From: Aequoribacter sp003520285
GTDB lineage: Bacteria; Pseudomonadota; Gammaproteobacteria; Pseudomonadales; Halieaceae
Direction of reading: 5' to 3'
DNA length: 64,000 nucleotides
NCBI GenBank assembly: GCA_963966765.1
Contig: CAXAAR010000002.1
Span: 1-64,000, forward strand
In this document: positions 52,512-62,200 of the stretch, one piece after another
How positions within the stretch are numbered: position 1 is the stretch's first letter
Layout of the letters: every line of letters starts with the position of its first letter
Made by a program: the position numbers and the translations under genes
Notes under the pieces: generated by a model
What the model saw: only the letters and a program-made list of their open reading frames with translations
Database searches by the model: none
What the model was told of the DNA's origin: nothing

Positions 52512-53461
52512 AACACCCCTAACTCGGCTTTGACTTGCAAACGATGCGACAGTGGCAAGGCAACAAAACCTGACTTCGAAACCACTTCTTGCCCGGAATC
52601 AGACAGCACAACCCGAATAAAATCTCGTTCCAAACCGGTTATTGCCTTGCCCTTGGGTTGGTTAACGTAAAGGTATAGAGGGCGGGCCAATGGGTATTGC
52701 CCACTGATCGCGCTCTCTTCCGTTGGCGAAACGGCAGGAGCACCATCATGCCGCCGTAAAGCCAAGGGCTTGACACCCGAACTCAGGAAGCCAACACCGG
52801 TATAACCAATGCCGCGCAAAGATACCGCAACCGACTGCACCACCGAGCTGGACCCTGGCTGCTCACTCACGTTACTCGCAAAGTCGCCCCCACAAAGCGC
52901 TTGCCGCCTGAAAAAGGTATAGGTTCCCGAAACGGAATTACGCCCAAAGAGGCTGAGGGGTTGCGTGCTCACCGAGCCAACAACCCCCAAATCCCCCCAC
53001 AATTCCGGACGTGATTCACCGCCACACCGTCGAGTCGAAGAAAAAATGGCATCGAGCTGAGGCAGGGACAGAGACTCTAAGGGATTATCGATATGGACAA
53101 ACACAGAAACCGCGTCGACACCGACTATGATTTCGGTAATTGGGTAACCATATTTGTTTTGAAAGGCAAGGCGCTCCGATGGCGTCATCGGTCGACTCAT
53201 GGGACCAATACTCGCGGCACCTTCTAGCATTGCCACCGGGGCAGTGCTAGACCCGCTCGACTGAACTTGCACAACCACGTCAGGATATTGAGTGCTGTAG
53301 AGGCTGACCCAACTCCGCATCATACCGCTGAGAGTATCAGAGCCCACGCTAGATAGCTTCGCAACGCGAGTATCGGGAGCATCACTAGACTGAGCGCTGA
53401 CTGCAAACAACGCTATAGTCCATATTAAGAGTCTTAGTATGCGTTGCACGGCGGCTAACAT
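52508..53461 (-). CDS. pstS: Phosphate-binding periplasmic protein PstS
   Basis: 317 residues with a signal sequence (about 1-25, LLIWTIALFAVSAQSSDA). VGSDTLSGMMRSWVSLYSTQYPDVVVQVQSSGSSTAPVAMLEGAASIGPMSR is the phosphate-site region of PstS-like proteins, and FGRNSVSGTYTFFRRQAL the second lobe. Two pairs of cysteines (CGG) may form disulfides. It begins 1 bp after the phoR stop and is the only substrate-binding protein gene in the cluster. Confidence 0.92.
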   Translation of the reverse strand: MLAAVQRILRLLIWTIALFAVSAQSSDAPDTRVAKLSSVGSDTLSGMMRSWVSLYSTQYPDVVVQVQSSGSSTAPVAMLEGAASIGPMSRPMTPSERLAFQNKYGYPITEIIVGVDAVSVFVHIDNPLESLSLPQLDAIFSSTRRCGGESRPELWGDLGVVGSVSTQPLSLFGRNSVSGTYTFFRRQALCGGDFASNVSEQPGSSSVVQSVAVSLRGIGYTGVGFLSSGVKPLALRRHDGAPAVSPTEESAISGQYPLARPLYLYVNQPKGKAITGLERDFIRVVLSDSGQEVVSKSGFVALPLSHRLQVKAELGVL

Positions 53462-53462
53462 G

Positions 53463-54782
53463 CTAACTAACAGTCTCCAGTGGGCTTTCAGGCGTGACCT
53501 GAGAGGTCAGGAACTCAAGAGAAAAACAGCTCCCATGCCCCAATTTCGACTCGATGTGCAGACGTGCATCATGTCCGGCAGCTACATGCTTTACGATCGC
53601 CAGCCCCAAGCCCGTGCCCCCGCCTGAATATGATCGCGACTCATCAATTCGGTAAAAACGTTCCGTGAGTCGCGGCAGATGCTCTTCAGCGATGCCCAAA
53701 CCACTATCGCTAACACTCAGGGCTAAAGTATCAGAATCTGTGCGCTTCCAAGTCACCAACACTGGCGCGCCTTTGGGCGAATACTTGACCGCATTCACCA
53801 CCAGATTAATGACCGCACTGTAGAGCTCACGATACTCTCCACGGACAGACTCTGAAGTCTCACAAATCAATTCAATGGTCGCCTCAGGGTATGCTGAACA
53901 GACCTCGGCAACCACTTCGGTGAGCAATGAAGGAATATGTACGTTCTCGAAATCTGGTGCCTGTCCAATTCGGGCCTCGATTTTAGACAGCCACAGTAAG
54001 TCTCTCACCAGGTTCTCCATCCGCTGCGCTTGCTGTGACATTTGCTGCAGAGGCTTCAAATAGGCGGGAGCCAGCTGATCGGCATTATCGAGCATGGTCT
54101 CGAGATAGCCAGTAATGACGGTTAACGGTGTTCTCAACTCGTGCGAGACGTTGCCCACAAAATCCTGACGTGTCTGCTCAATCTGCACAAACCGGGTGAT
54201 GTCCCTGACCAAAATAAGTCGATCACCAGCACCAAATGAACTGATCTCAACCTGAAAATGCGTTGCCGGATATCCCGTACTTTTGACCACACAAGGCTCT
54301 TGGTAGTCACCTGCAAGGAGATAACTTGAGAAATCAGGATAGCGCACCAGACTCAGTACATTCTGTCCTTTATCCTGGGGGTATCGCAATCCGAGCAAAC
54401 GCTGAGCAGAGGTATTGGACCACTCTATCAATCCGTTCTGATCCACCAAAATAGCCCCGTCACGGAGAGACCGGAACGAGTCTCGCAGATAATCAACCGT
54501 ATGCTGCAGTCGCGAACGAGCATCGCGATTATGACGTGCGATGGTATACATCTGATCGAGCATCATTCCCCAAGCACCCGCGCCTTCCGGTGGCTCGGTT
54601 TCGGGCTGATCAATCCATCGTAACACGCGTCTCAGGTGCCACAGATAAATCGATAATCTCCAGCCAAGAACAAGCGCAACACTCTCTATTGGGTATCCGA
54701 GCCAAAAACCCAAGCCCAGGGCGATACCGAGCAGCACAACAACCGTCTGAACCTCACGATACCACCGCCCTATTGCGCGCAT
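53463..54782 (-). CDS. phoR: Phosphate-regulon sensor kinase PhoR
   Basis: 439 residues: two N-terminal membrane helices (about 12-45), a cytosolic linker, a PAS domain (about 105-195, DGAILVDQNGLIEWSN), the HisKA domain with His214 in VGNVSHELRTPL, and the ATPase domain with NLVVNAVKYSPKG, DSGLGIAEEHLPRLTERFYR and GGTGLGLAIVKH. There is almost no periplasmic loop, as in PhoR generally. It lies 6 bp after phoB. Confidence 0.95.
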   Translation of the reverse strand: MRAIGRWYREVQTVVVLLGIALGLGFWLGYPIESVALVLGWRLSIYLWHLRRVLRWIDQPETEPPEGAGAWGMMLDQMYTIARHNRDARSRLQHTVDYLRDSFRSLRDGAILVDQNGLIEWSNTSAQRLLGLRYPQDKGQNVLSLVRYPDFSSYLLAGDYQEPCVVKSTGYPATHFQVEISSFGAGDRLILVRDITRFVQIEQTRQDFVGNVSHELRTPLTVITGYLETMLDNADQLAPAYLKPLQQMSQQAQRMENLVRDLLWLSKIEARIGQAPDFENVHIPSLLTEVVAEVCSAYPEATIELICETSESVRGEYRELYSAVINLVVNAVKYSPKGAPVLVTWKRTDSDTLALSVSDSGLGIAEEHLPRLTERFYRIDESRSYSGGGTGLGLAIVKHVAAGHDARLHIESKLGHGSCFSLEFLTSQVTPESPLETVS

Positions 54783-54788
54783 AGAAGA

Positions 54789-55490
54789 TCAGATACCCGG
54801 TGGTGAAAAGCGATAGCCAGTACCTCTCACCGTTTGCACCAAATGGCTGCAATCGGTTGTCTCGGTCTGGAGTGCTTTACGAAGCCTTCTGATATGTACA
54901 TCGATGGTCCGTTCTTCCACATACACGTTGCCGCCCCAGACTTGGTCGAGCAACTGTCCACGCGTATAGGCCCGCTCTGGATGAGCCATAAAGAATGCCA
55001 ACAACTTATATTCGGTTGGCCCCATGCTGAGTGGCTCGCCCGCTAGAAAGACCCTATGACTACTCATATCGAGCACCAACTCACCAGCCTCTAGACGTTC
55101 ACTCGAGGGCATCGCGCCACTGCGGCGCAACAGAGCGCGAATTCTTGCTATCAGCTCCCGCGGTGCAAAGGGCTTAGTAATATAGTCATCAGCACCAACA
55201 TCGAGACCTTGAATGAGATTGTCTTCGGCGGTTTTCGCGGTCAGCATAATGACAGGGATTTCTTCAGTGACCTTGTCGCGTTTTAAACGTCGCAACAACT
55301 CGATACCACTGCCACCGGGTAGCATCCAGTCGAGCAATACGATATCTGGACGTCTATCAACGATGATCGCATGAGCGTCGAGAATATTATCGCACTCAAT
55401 GCACCTGAGATCGGCAATTTCGAGTGCCATACGCAGCATATCTCGAATTGCGACTTCGTCTTCCACCACCAGTACTTTGCAATTTTTCAA
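54789..55490 (-). CDS. phoB: Phosphate-regulon response regulator PhoB
   Basis: OmpR-family regulator, 233 residues. The receiver domain has the phosphorylation site Asp54 in LLDWMLPGGSG, Thr84 and Lys106. The winged-helix domain (about 130-230) has GPTEYKLLAFFMAHPERAYTRGQLLDQVWG and ERTIDVHIRRLRKAL. The start is TTG at 55490, with GGAGG eight bases upstream. A Pho box lies just upstream, so it should activate its own operon. Confidence 0.96.
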   Translation of the reverse strand: MKNCKVLVVEDEVAIRDMLRMALEIADLRCIECDNILDAHAIIVDRRPDIVLLDWMLPGGSGIELLRRLKRDKVTEEIPVIMLTAKTAEDNLIQGLDVGADDYITKPFAPRELIARIRALLRRSGAMPSSERLEAGELVLDMSSHRVFLAGEPLSMGPTEYKLLAFFMAHPERAYTRGQLLDQVWGGNVYVEERTIDVHIRRLRKALQTETTDCSHLVQTVRGTGYRFSPPGI

Positions 55491-55526
55491 GGTTACGCCT
55501 CCTCGTCATGACTGTAACATTGAAAT

Positions 55527-55561
55527 ATTATGATCGAAAAGCCGTGACAGTTCTGTGACAC
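55527..55561 (-). promoter_or_regulatory. Pho box and -10 of the phoBR-pst operon
   Basis: On the minus strand an 18-base Pho box (55544-55561) has two TGTCAC repeats 11 bp apart, differing at only a few positions from the E. coli consensus. The -10 CATAAT (55527-55532) follows after 11 bp, the spacing seen when PhoB replaces the -35 contact. The phoB start lies 36 bp beyond. Confidence 0.88.
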
Positions 55562-55584
55562 ACCCCTGAAAAAAGTGGGCCCTG

Positions 55585-56217
55585 TTAGAACCAATTAAAC
55601 CAACCTCGATTTGCCTCTTTTAGTGCCTGCTCGCAAGACGCAAACTGAGATCGATACTGGGACGCTTGCCGCGCCACTTTGTCGGCTACGCCCACCAGCC
55701 ACGCCTTACTTTTATAGGTCCCCCGAGCATACCCGCCGTGGCCCTCGTGATAATTGAGATATAATGCGCGGGCATCTGTGCGCCCAATGCCGTTCTGTTG
55801 CATGCTCAGGCGGTTGTACCACCCAATAAAATCAATCGCGTCTTTAAACTTGTCTCGGTCAGCACCATACGCGCCCGCCTCCCGCTTGTATCGATCCCAA
55901 GTGCCGGTCAAAGCCTGCGAGTATCCGTACGCATTCGACGGTCTGAAACCCGGGATAAACCCCAATATCTTCTTTCGAGGTGGCTTTGCCTTGGCCACGA
56001 AACGCGATTCTTGGTGCATGATTGCCATCATTGTTGGAATATCTCCACCCCACGCCTCAGCGGCATCCTCGGCATACCCATACCAGCCGTCTTTTTCCTG
56101 AAATATCGAGCAGAGATTACTGACATCATTCGGGGGTGCCGTGGCGCACGCCACCAAGAATAACAAAGGTATACTAAGAATAAACCGACATACGAGTTTG
56201 AAATTCAGCTTCATCAA
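55585..56217 (-). CDS. Lytic transglycosylase-like lipoprotein
   Basis: 210 residues. A lipoprotein signal ends in LVAC with Cys24 as the lipid site. The SLT-like domain has the catalytic Glu70 in IMHQESRF, then SNAYGYSQALTGTWDRYKREAGAYG and LYLNYHEGHGGYARG, matching a small group of transglycosylase-like lipoproteins. It probably cuts peptidoglycan at the outer membrane. The start overlaps the end of ligA by 44 bp and has GAGGTG six bases upstream. It precedes the Pho box with no clear terminator. Confidence 0.88.
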   Translation of the reverse strand: MMKLNFKLVCRFILSIPLLFLVACATAPPNDVSNLCSIFQEKDGWYGYAEDAAEAWGGDIPTMMAIMHQESRFVAKAKPPRKKILGFIPGFRPSNAYGYSQALTGTWDRYKREAGAYGADRDKFKDAIDFIGWYNRLSMQQNGIGRTDARALYLNYHEGHGGYARGTYKSKAWLVGVADKVARQASQYRSQFASCEQALKEANRGWFNWF

Positions 56218-58201
56218 TCACCTCTATTCCGAGTGTTTGTGCTTTCTTGAGCTTGCCACCCGCACCGGGACCAGCCACCACCGCTGTCGTTTTGGGAGAG
56301 ACGCCTGAGGCCACCTTCGCCCCCAACCGTTTTAACAAAGCGCTTGCCTCATCGCGAGTATAGCCCTCTAGCTTGCCAGTCACCACCCAGGTCTGGCCGC
56401 TCAGTGGCAATCCATCAAGCACAACAACATCTGGCCATTTAACGCCGTACTGCAGTAATCGATCCACAACTTCCTGATTCTCTGGGCTCTCCCAATAAGC
56501 CAGCAAATGGTCTGCAATTACAGGTCCAATATCATCAACCGCAAGCAGTGCTTCCCGATCGGCGGCCACCAACGCTCTCAAGCTCCCGAAGTGGTCCGCT
56601 AACTTTTCGGCATTAGTCACACCCACTTCGCGGATACCCAAGGCATATAGAAAACGAGCCAATGTGGTCTGTTTACTCGCTTCAATAGAGGCTATCAGAT
56701 TGCTCGCAGACTTGGTTGCCAGCCGAGGTAATTGCTCTAGCTCATCCTGAGTGAGCGTATAAATATCGGCGGGACTTTGAAGCCGATCTGTCGTAATAAG
56801 TTGATCTATCAGCTTATCTCCAAATCCTTCAATATCCATCGCTTTCCGAGAGACAAAGTGATTCAGAGCACCGCGCCGCTGAGCAGCGCAGGTGAGCTGA
56901 CCGCTGCAACGCTGCACTGCCTCCCCGAGCTCTCTCACCACGGTAGCGCCACAAACAGGGCAATGCTCAGGAAATACCACCGCGCGCGAGCCACTCACTC
57001 TGTGGTCGAGCCGCACATTAACGATCTGAGGAATCACATCGCCCGCTCGACGCACGGTCACCAGATCTCCGATACGTAGCCCGAGTCGCGCCACCTCATC
57101 GGCGTTGTGAAGTGTCGCATTACTCACCACAACACCGCCCACAGAGACAGGTTCAAGCCGAGCCACAGGCGTTATTGCACCGGTTCGTCCAACCTGATAC
57201 TCAACATCAAGAAGGCGTGTCGAGGCTTCCTCGGCAGGAAACTTGCGCGCAATTGCCCAACGTGGCGCTCGTGCGACGGTGCCGAGCTGGGCCTGAGTTG
57301 CTAGATCATCAATCTTATATACAATGCCATCAATATCGTAATCCAACTGACTTCGGCGAGCCTCTAGATCGTTGTAGTAGCGCTCACACTCGTCGATCCC
57401 GAGTACCTTTTTGACATCTGAATTAACCGGCAATCCCATCGTTTTATACCAACTGAGGAGCTCCGACTGCGACCCCGGAATATCGGCGCCCTCAACAAAG
57501 CCAACCCCATAGCAATACAAGGCCAAGGGGCGCTGTGCCGCGACACGTGAGTCGAGTTGACGCAAACTTCCAGCCGCTGCATTTCTAGGATTTGCAAAAG
57601 GCTTGTCACCGTTCTCTAGGGCCCGCTGATTGAGCTTGATAAAGCCTACTTTTGGCATAAAAATCTCGCCGCGCACCTCAATGACTTTGGGCAGCACCGG
57701 TCCAATTAGCTGGCGTGGGATAGAGGCAATTGTGAGGACATTGTGGGTAATATCCTCACCAGTCCTGCCGTCACCTCGAGTCGCGGCTTGGATCAATACA
57801 CCTGACTCATACCGCAGCGATACAGCAATACCGTCGAGCTTTGGCTCACACGCGTACTCTAAGGGTACGACGCTATCGATCTGCAGACGATCGTGCACTC
57901 GGCGATCAAAATCGACGAGGTCAGCCGGCGAAAACGCGTTATCGAGCGACAACATGGGCAAGAGGTGCTCAACGGGACTGAATGCGGAGGACACTGCACC
58001 ACCGACCTGCTGCGTCGGTGAATCTGAGGTGATAAGGGCTGGGTTCTGCCCCTCGAGGGTCTGAAGTTCTCGAAACACACGATCATATTCCGCATCCGAG
58101 ACGAGAGGTGCGTCTTGCTCGTAATAAGCCGTGTTATAACGCTCTATCAGCGCCCTTAATTCATCGATCGTATGACCTGAGGCTGACCGTAAAACGCTCA
58201 T
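56174..58201 (-). CDS. ligA: NAD-dependent DNA ligase
   Basis: Seals nicks in replication and repair. The 675 residues contain the NAD-binding Ia domain, adenylation domain with Lys121 in EPKLDGIAVSLRYE, OB fold, a four-cysteine zinc finger (CPVC through QRCSGQLTC), helix-hairpin-helix repeats (REVGVTNAEKLADHFG) and a C-terminal BRCT domain (QTWVVTGKLEGYTRDEASALL). Full length. Its start overlaps zipA by 4 bp. Confidence 0.97.
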   Translation of the reverse strand: MSVLRSASGHTIDELRALIERYNTAYYEQDAPLVSDAEYDRVFRELQTLEGQNPALITSDSPTQQVGGAVSSAFSPVEHLLPMLSLDNAFSPADLVDFDRRVHDRLQIDSVVPLEYACEPKLDGIAVSLRYESGVLIQAATRGDGRTGEDITHNVLTIASIPRQLIGPVLPKVIEVRGEIFMPKVGFIKLNQRALENGDKPFANPRNAAAGSLRQLDSRVAAQRPLALYCYGVGFVEGADIPGSQSELLSWYKTMGLPVNSDVKKVLGIDECERYYNDLEARRSQLDYDIDGIVYKIDDLATQAQLGTVARAPRWAIARKFPAEEASTRLLDVEYQVGRTGAITPVARLEPVSVGGVVVSNATLHNADEVARLGLRIGDLVTVRRAGDVIPQIVNVRLDHRVSGSRAVVFPEHCPVCGATVVRELGEAVQRCSGQLTCAAQRRGALNHFVSRKAMDIEGFGDKLIDQLITTDRLQSPADIYTLTQDELEQLPRLATKSASNLIASIEASKQTTLARFLYALGIREVGVTNAEKLADHFGSLRALVAADREALLAVDDIGPVIADHLLAYWESPENQEVVDRLLQYGVKWPDVVVLDGLPLSGQTWVVTGKLEGYTRDEASALLKRLGAKVASGVSPKTTAVVAGPGAGGKLKKAQTLGIEVIDEAEFQTRMSVYS

Positions 58202-59214
58202 GGCTTTCTGTGAAGTAACTGGCGACGCGCGTAGTCCCGAAGCAGCGAACGGTCATGCTCAATGGCTTGTTTGGTGAGCACACTATGCGAGTGATCAAGT
58301 AATGAGCCCCCGAGGTGGTGTACTAGGGTCTTAGCGGTCTCAAGCATGGCATCGTAGGCTGTGAGTAGATCTTTAGGACCCGGCACTCGCATGAATAGTA
58401 CAATACCTGCTGCTTCCAAATCTGACATAGCATCGATATCGAAAACCCCGGGCTTCAGCAAGTTAGATACGCTGAACTGGATCGGCCCACGTCCACCGGC
58501 GTGTTCATGTCGGTGAAAGAATCCCAGATCACCGAAGCGTAGGTCACAAGCAAGGAGTAGCTGCAACAGTTGGTCTCCTCGATACGGGCGATGCCCCTCT
58601 GCTTTCACGTGAATCAATAGCACATGATCTGGTGGCGCATGATCAATGAGGGCGACGGGCATCTCATCTTCAGCATCATCCGAACTGAGCTCGAGAGCTT
58701 CTAACCAGTCAACCGTTCTTGTGGGCGCTACCGGGGAAGGATCCTGCGAGAGCTCATCAGCTTGCTCTGAGGCCAGAGGCTGCTCGTGAATATTGTTACG
58801 GTTGCTCTGGTCGGAGGGATCAGGCTCTGGAGCTACCCGCGCCGTCTCAGCCTCTCGCGAATCCTCTGGGCCTAACTCGCCATGAGGCCGATCCTGTGAC
58901 TGATCCCAAGGGATATCAAACTTGTCGTCAGGCAATACTTCAGGAACCTCGCCAAGGGGCAGCAGCTCAGGCTCCGCTACACTCGACTGGCCGTCTCTCG
59001 CAACACCCCGCTCGATCACACGAGCGCCTCCACTCGGCAGTTCTTTCAACCAATCAAAATTAGCCTCTGGCTCCTTCCTGGATGGCCGATCAGTGCGCAT
59101 AACACGCTGATTCTCTCGACGATACTTCATCGTGCGCCGCACTGCATCCGCTAGAATAACTAGAACAAGTGCTAATCCGCTCAGGATCATCCATTCACGC
59201 ATACCGAGTTCCAT
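58198..59214 (-). CDS. zipA: Cell division protein ZipA
   Basis: Tethers FtsZ to the inner membrane. The 338 residues begin MELGMREWMILSGLALVLVIL, one membrane helix with the N-terminus outside. A charged, Pro- and Glu-rich linker (about 35-200) follows, then the FtsZ-binding C-terminal domain (about 205-335, LLIHVKAEGHRPYRGDQLLQLLLACDLRFGDLGFFHRHEHAG). The start at 59214 matches Pseudomonas ZipA; an in-frame codon at 59304 would run into smc. It lies 22 bp after smc. Confidence 0.94.
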   Translation of the reverse strand: MELGMREWMILSGLALVLVILADAVRRTMKYRRENQRVMRTDRPSRKEPEANFDWLKELPSGGARVIERGVARDGQSSVAEPELLPLGEVPEVLPDDKFDIPWDQSQDRPHGELGPEDSREAETARVAPEPDPSDQSNRNNIHEQPLASEQADELSQDPSPVAPTRTVDWLEALELSSDDAEDEMPVALIDHAPPDHVLLIHVKAEGHRPYRGDQLLQLLLACDLRFGDLGFFHRHEHAGGRGPIQFSVSNLLKPGVFDIDAMSDLEAAGIVLFMRVPGPKDLLTAYDAMLETAKTLVHHLGGSLLDHSHSVLTKQAIEHDRSLLRDYARRQLLHRKP

Positions 59215-59236
59215 CAGAACAGTCTTCCTCGTGACA

Positions 59237-62200
59237 TTAGCTGGCCGCCAACTCAGCAGCCTCTTCGACGTCAACCGACACGAGTCGTGATACTCCAGGC
59301 TCATGCATGGTCACGCCAAGAAGCTGATCAGCCAGCTCCATCGACAGTTTATTGTGAGTAATGTAGATGAATTGCACCTTCGAGGACATCTCTTTTACCA
59401 TCTTGGCATAGCGTCCCACGTTGGCGTCATCGAGTGGCGCATCGACTTCGTCGAGCATACAAAATGGTGCGGGATTCAACTGGAAAATCGAGAATACCAA
59501 AGCAATCGCCGTGAGTGCTTTTTCGCCACCAGACAAAAGATGAATCGTGCTGTTCTTCTTGCCCGGGGGTTGCGCCATGATCGCAACGCCCGTATCGAGC
59601 AGATCATCGCCAGTCATTTCTAGATGTGCCGAGCCACCGCCAAAGAACCGAGGGAACAAAGTTTGCAAACCGGCATTTACTTCTTCAAAAGTTTCTCTGA
59701 ATCGACTTCTGGTCTCTTTATCGATTTTGCGAATGGCGGCCTCTAACGTTTCAAGCGCGCTCTGTAAATCCTCGTGCTGCGAATCGAGATAGCTTTTGCG
59801 CTCCGACTGAGCTGCAAACTCGTCTATCGCGGCTAGGTTAATCGCACCCAGGCGTACAATTTTTTGACCCAAGGATTCAATGAGTTTTTGGACTTGCTCT
59901 AGTTCAGCACCTGGCTGAACAAGCGCACGAGCCTTGTCAACAGTCCAGTTTTCTTCCTCCAACCGCGCCACTATCGTGGCTTGTTGCACAGTCAGGGTTT
60001 GCCGCTCCAACCGCTGCGCCTCAAGAACTGAAGCTATCTGGTCGCGGCGACGCTCGATACCTAATCTGGCTTGATCAGCAGCGCGCACGGCTTGCTCGAG
60101 CTCGCTCAGTTGCGCCCGTGCCTGCGTTAATGTTTGTTCGATCTCTAACCTGTGCTCTAGTTGCCGTTCCAACTCGGCTTGCCGCTGGGTCACGACATCC
60201 CCGTCATTTTGAGCCATTTCACTCAAAATCAGTTCTCGTTGTGCATTGAGATCTTGGGCTTGCTGTCGCAGACGTTCAATAGCCTGCTCAGTCGCAGCGA
60301 CCTTCGCTTGAGCTTGCTGTTCTAGTAGGGTCGTTGAATACAACTGATCTCGATCCTGCCTAGCTACTGTTCGCTGTGCTTCAACGCTATTGCGATGCGA
60401 CTCTCGGAGTTCAATAAGCTGCTCGCGCTGTTTCGAATCTCGCTCGATCTGCTCTATCGCTTCGGCGAGCTCTCCGCGCGCCGCGGCCATCGCGCGCTCT
60501 TCCAAGTCATAATCCTTGCGCAACTCGCGGAGCTCCGCCTCGATTGCCGCGCGGCGCTCGTTCTCTTTGCTATTTCTCGCAAGAATCGCAGATATCTCTG
60601 CCCTCAGCCGACCCTGCTCAGTCGTCAAGGATTGCAAACGAGTGCGACAGGATTCTAGTGTCCGATCCAACTCTGCAAGAGCGTGTTCATGCTCTGCGCC
60701 AAGCTTTTGTTGCTTGCCAATCGTATTCTCAAGGTCCACAGCAGCGGTCCTGAGACGCTCAATTTGCTCCTGCCGATAGAGCGCGCCTGATTCGGGATCA
60801 TCAATTCGTCGTATTCTGATCCAATCAGGACCAAGCCAAACCCCATCAGGCGTAATAATCGACTCACCGGGTTTGAGTTGGCCTCGACCAAGCAATGCCT
60901 CACCCAGATCCTCGGCGGTTCTTACTGAGCTCAATACTGAGGGTAAAGTCTCTGATGTCACTTGAGCAGCGAGTGTTTGAGGCGGCTTAGACGTTTGTGA
61001 ACGATCTTGCAAATACAGTTGTGTCGCGGGTAATTCCGCAATGGAGCGGCTATCAACATCGAGCTTATCCACGACCCAACCGTGAATATCTTGGGCCAGA
61101 ACCTGCTCTACGGCAGACTGCCATCGCTTAGAGACTGACAATTCGGTGACTAATGTCGCACTATTGGTCATTCTGGATTGGTTGATCCAATCATCCACAC
61201 CACGCTGAGTGTGACCCTCGTGCTGCTCTTGCAGGACCTCGAAAGAGGCAAGCTGACCCTGAACTTGTTGAGACTGAGTCCGCAAATCAGCAATAGTTGT
61301 CTGATGACCAGCCAGTTCAGTGCGCACCGATTCGCGATCTTGAATGGCTGCAAGTCTCTGCTGCTCGAGTGCCTCAGCCTCCTGTGTCAGTGCCAATAAA
61401 CGCACCTCGAGGCGCTGAGTCTCGCCCTGATCAACCCGTGACTCAAGGCTCTCAAGCTCTGCCAGCAGTGCTTCCTGACGGCGCACCAACTTGGTGGTAA
61501 CTTGCTCTAGATACTGTATTTTCGACTGTTGGAGCTCACTCGACTGTCGAGCCGCCGACGCTGATTGATTGAATGCTTCCCACTGCGACTGCCATTCCTG
61601 CATCGCAGATTCAGCGCCCTCAAGTGCCGCGGTTGAACCCTCAACCCTGACTTCCATCGCCGTACGCTGAGGACTCAACTCCGCCAGCTCCGCCTGTGCA
61701 AGGGCAAGTGCCGCCTCGTCGCTCGCCAGCGAATCGTTGGCTAACTGGGCACTGGCTTCAGCCTGCAGAAGCCTCTGCTGCAATTGGCCCTGGCGCTGCA
61801 CCTCGAACTGGATTGCTTGCTCTAGACGGGTAACCTCAGCGCCTACCGCATAGTAATTTGCCTGAATTTGGTTACACGCGTCAGATGAATCGGTATAAGC
61901 CGCTCGCTGTTGCTCTAAATCAGCCTCTAACGCTCGGTAGTCGGCCATCACGCTCTCGCGATCAAGCTCGCTCTGATTAATAGTGCCGGCCAATGTGGCG
62001 ATCTGATCCGCATACGCCTGCCAGTGCAGCGCACCGCTCAAAGCCCGAGCATCTCGTTCTTGCTGCTTCAACTCTCGATATTGTTCCGCCGCCTGAGCTT
62101 GGCGCTCTAAATGATGAATCTGACGTCCAAGCTCGTCGCGAATATCTTGCAGGCGCTCAAGGTTTTCGAGCGTACGGCGCATTCGAGTCTCGGTCTCTTT

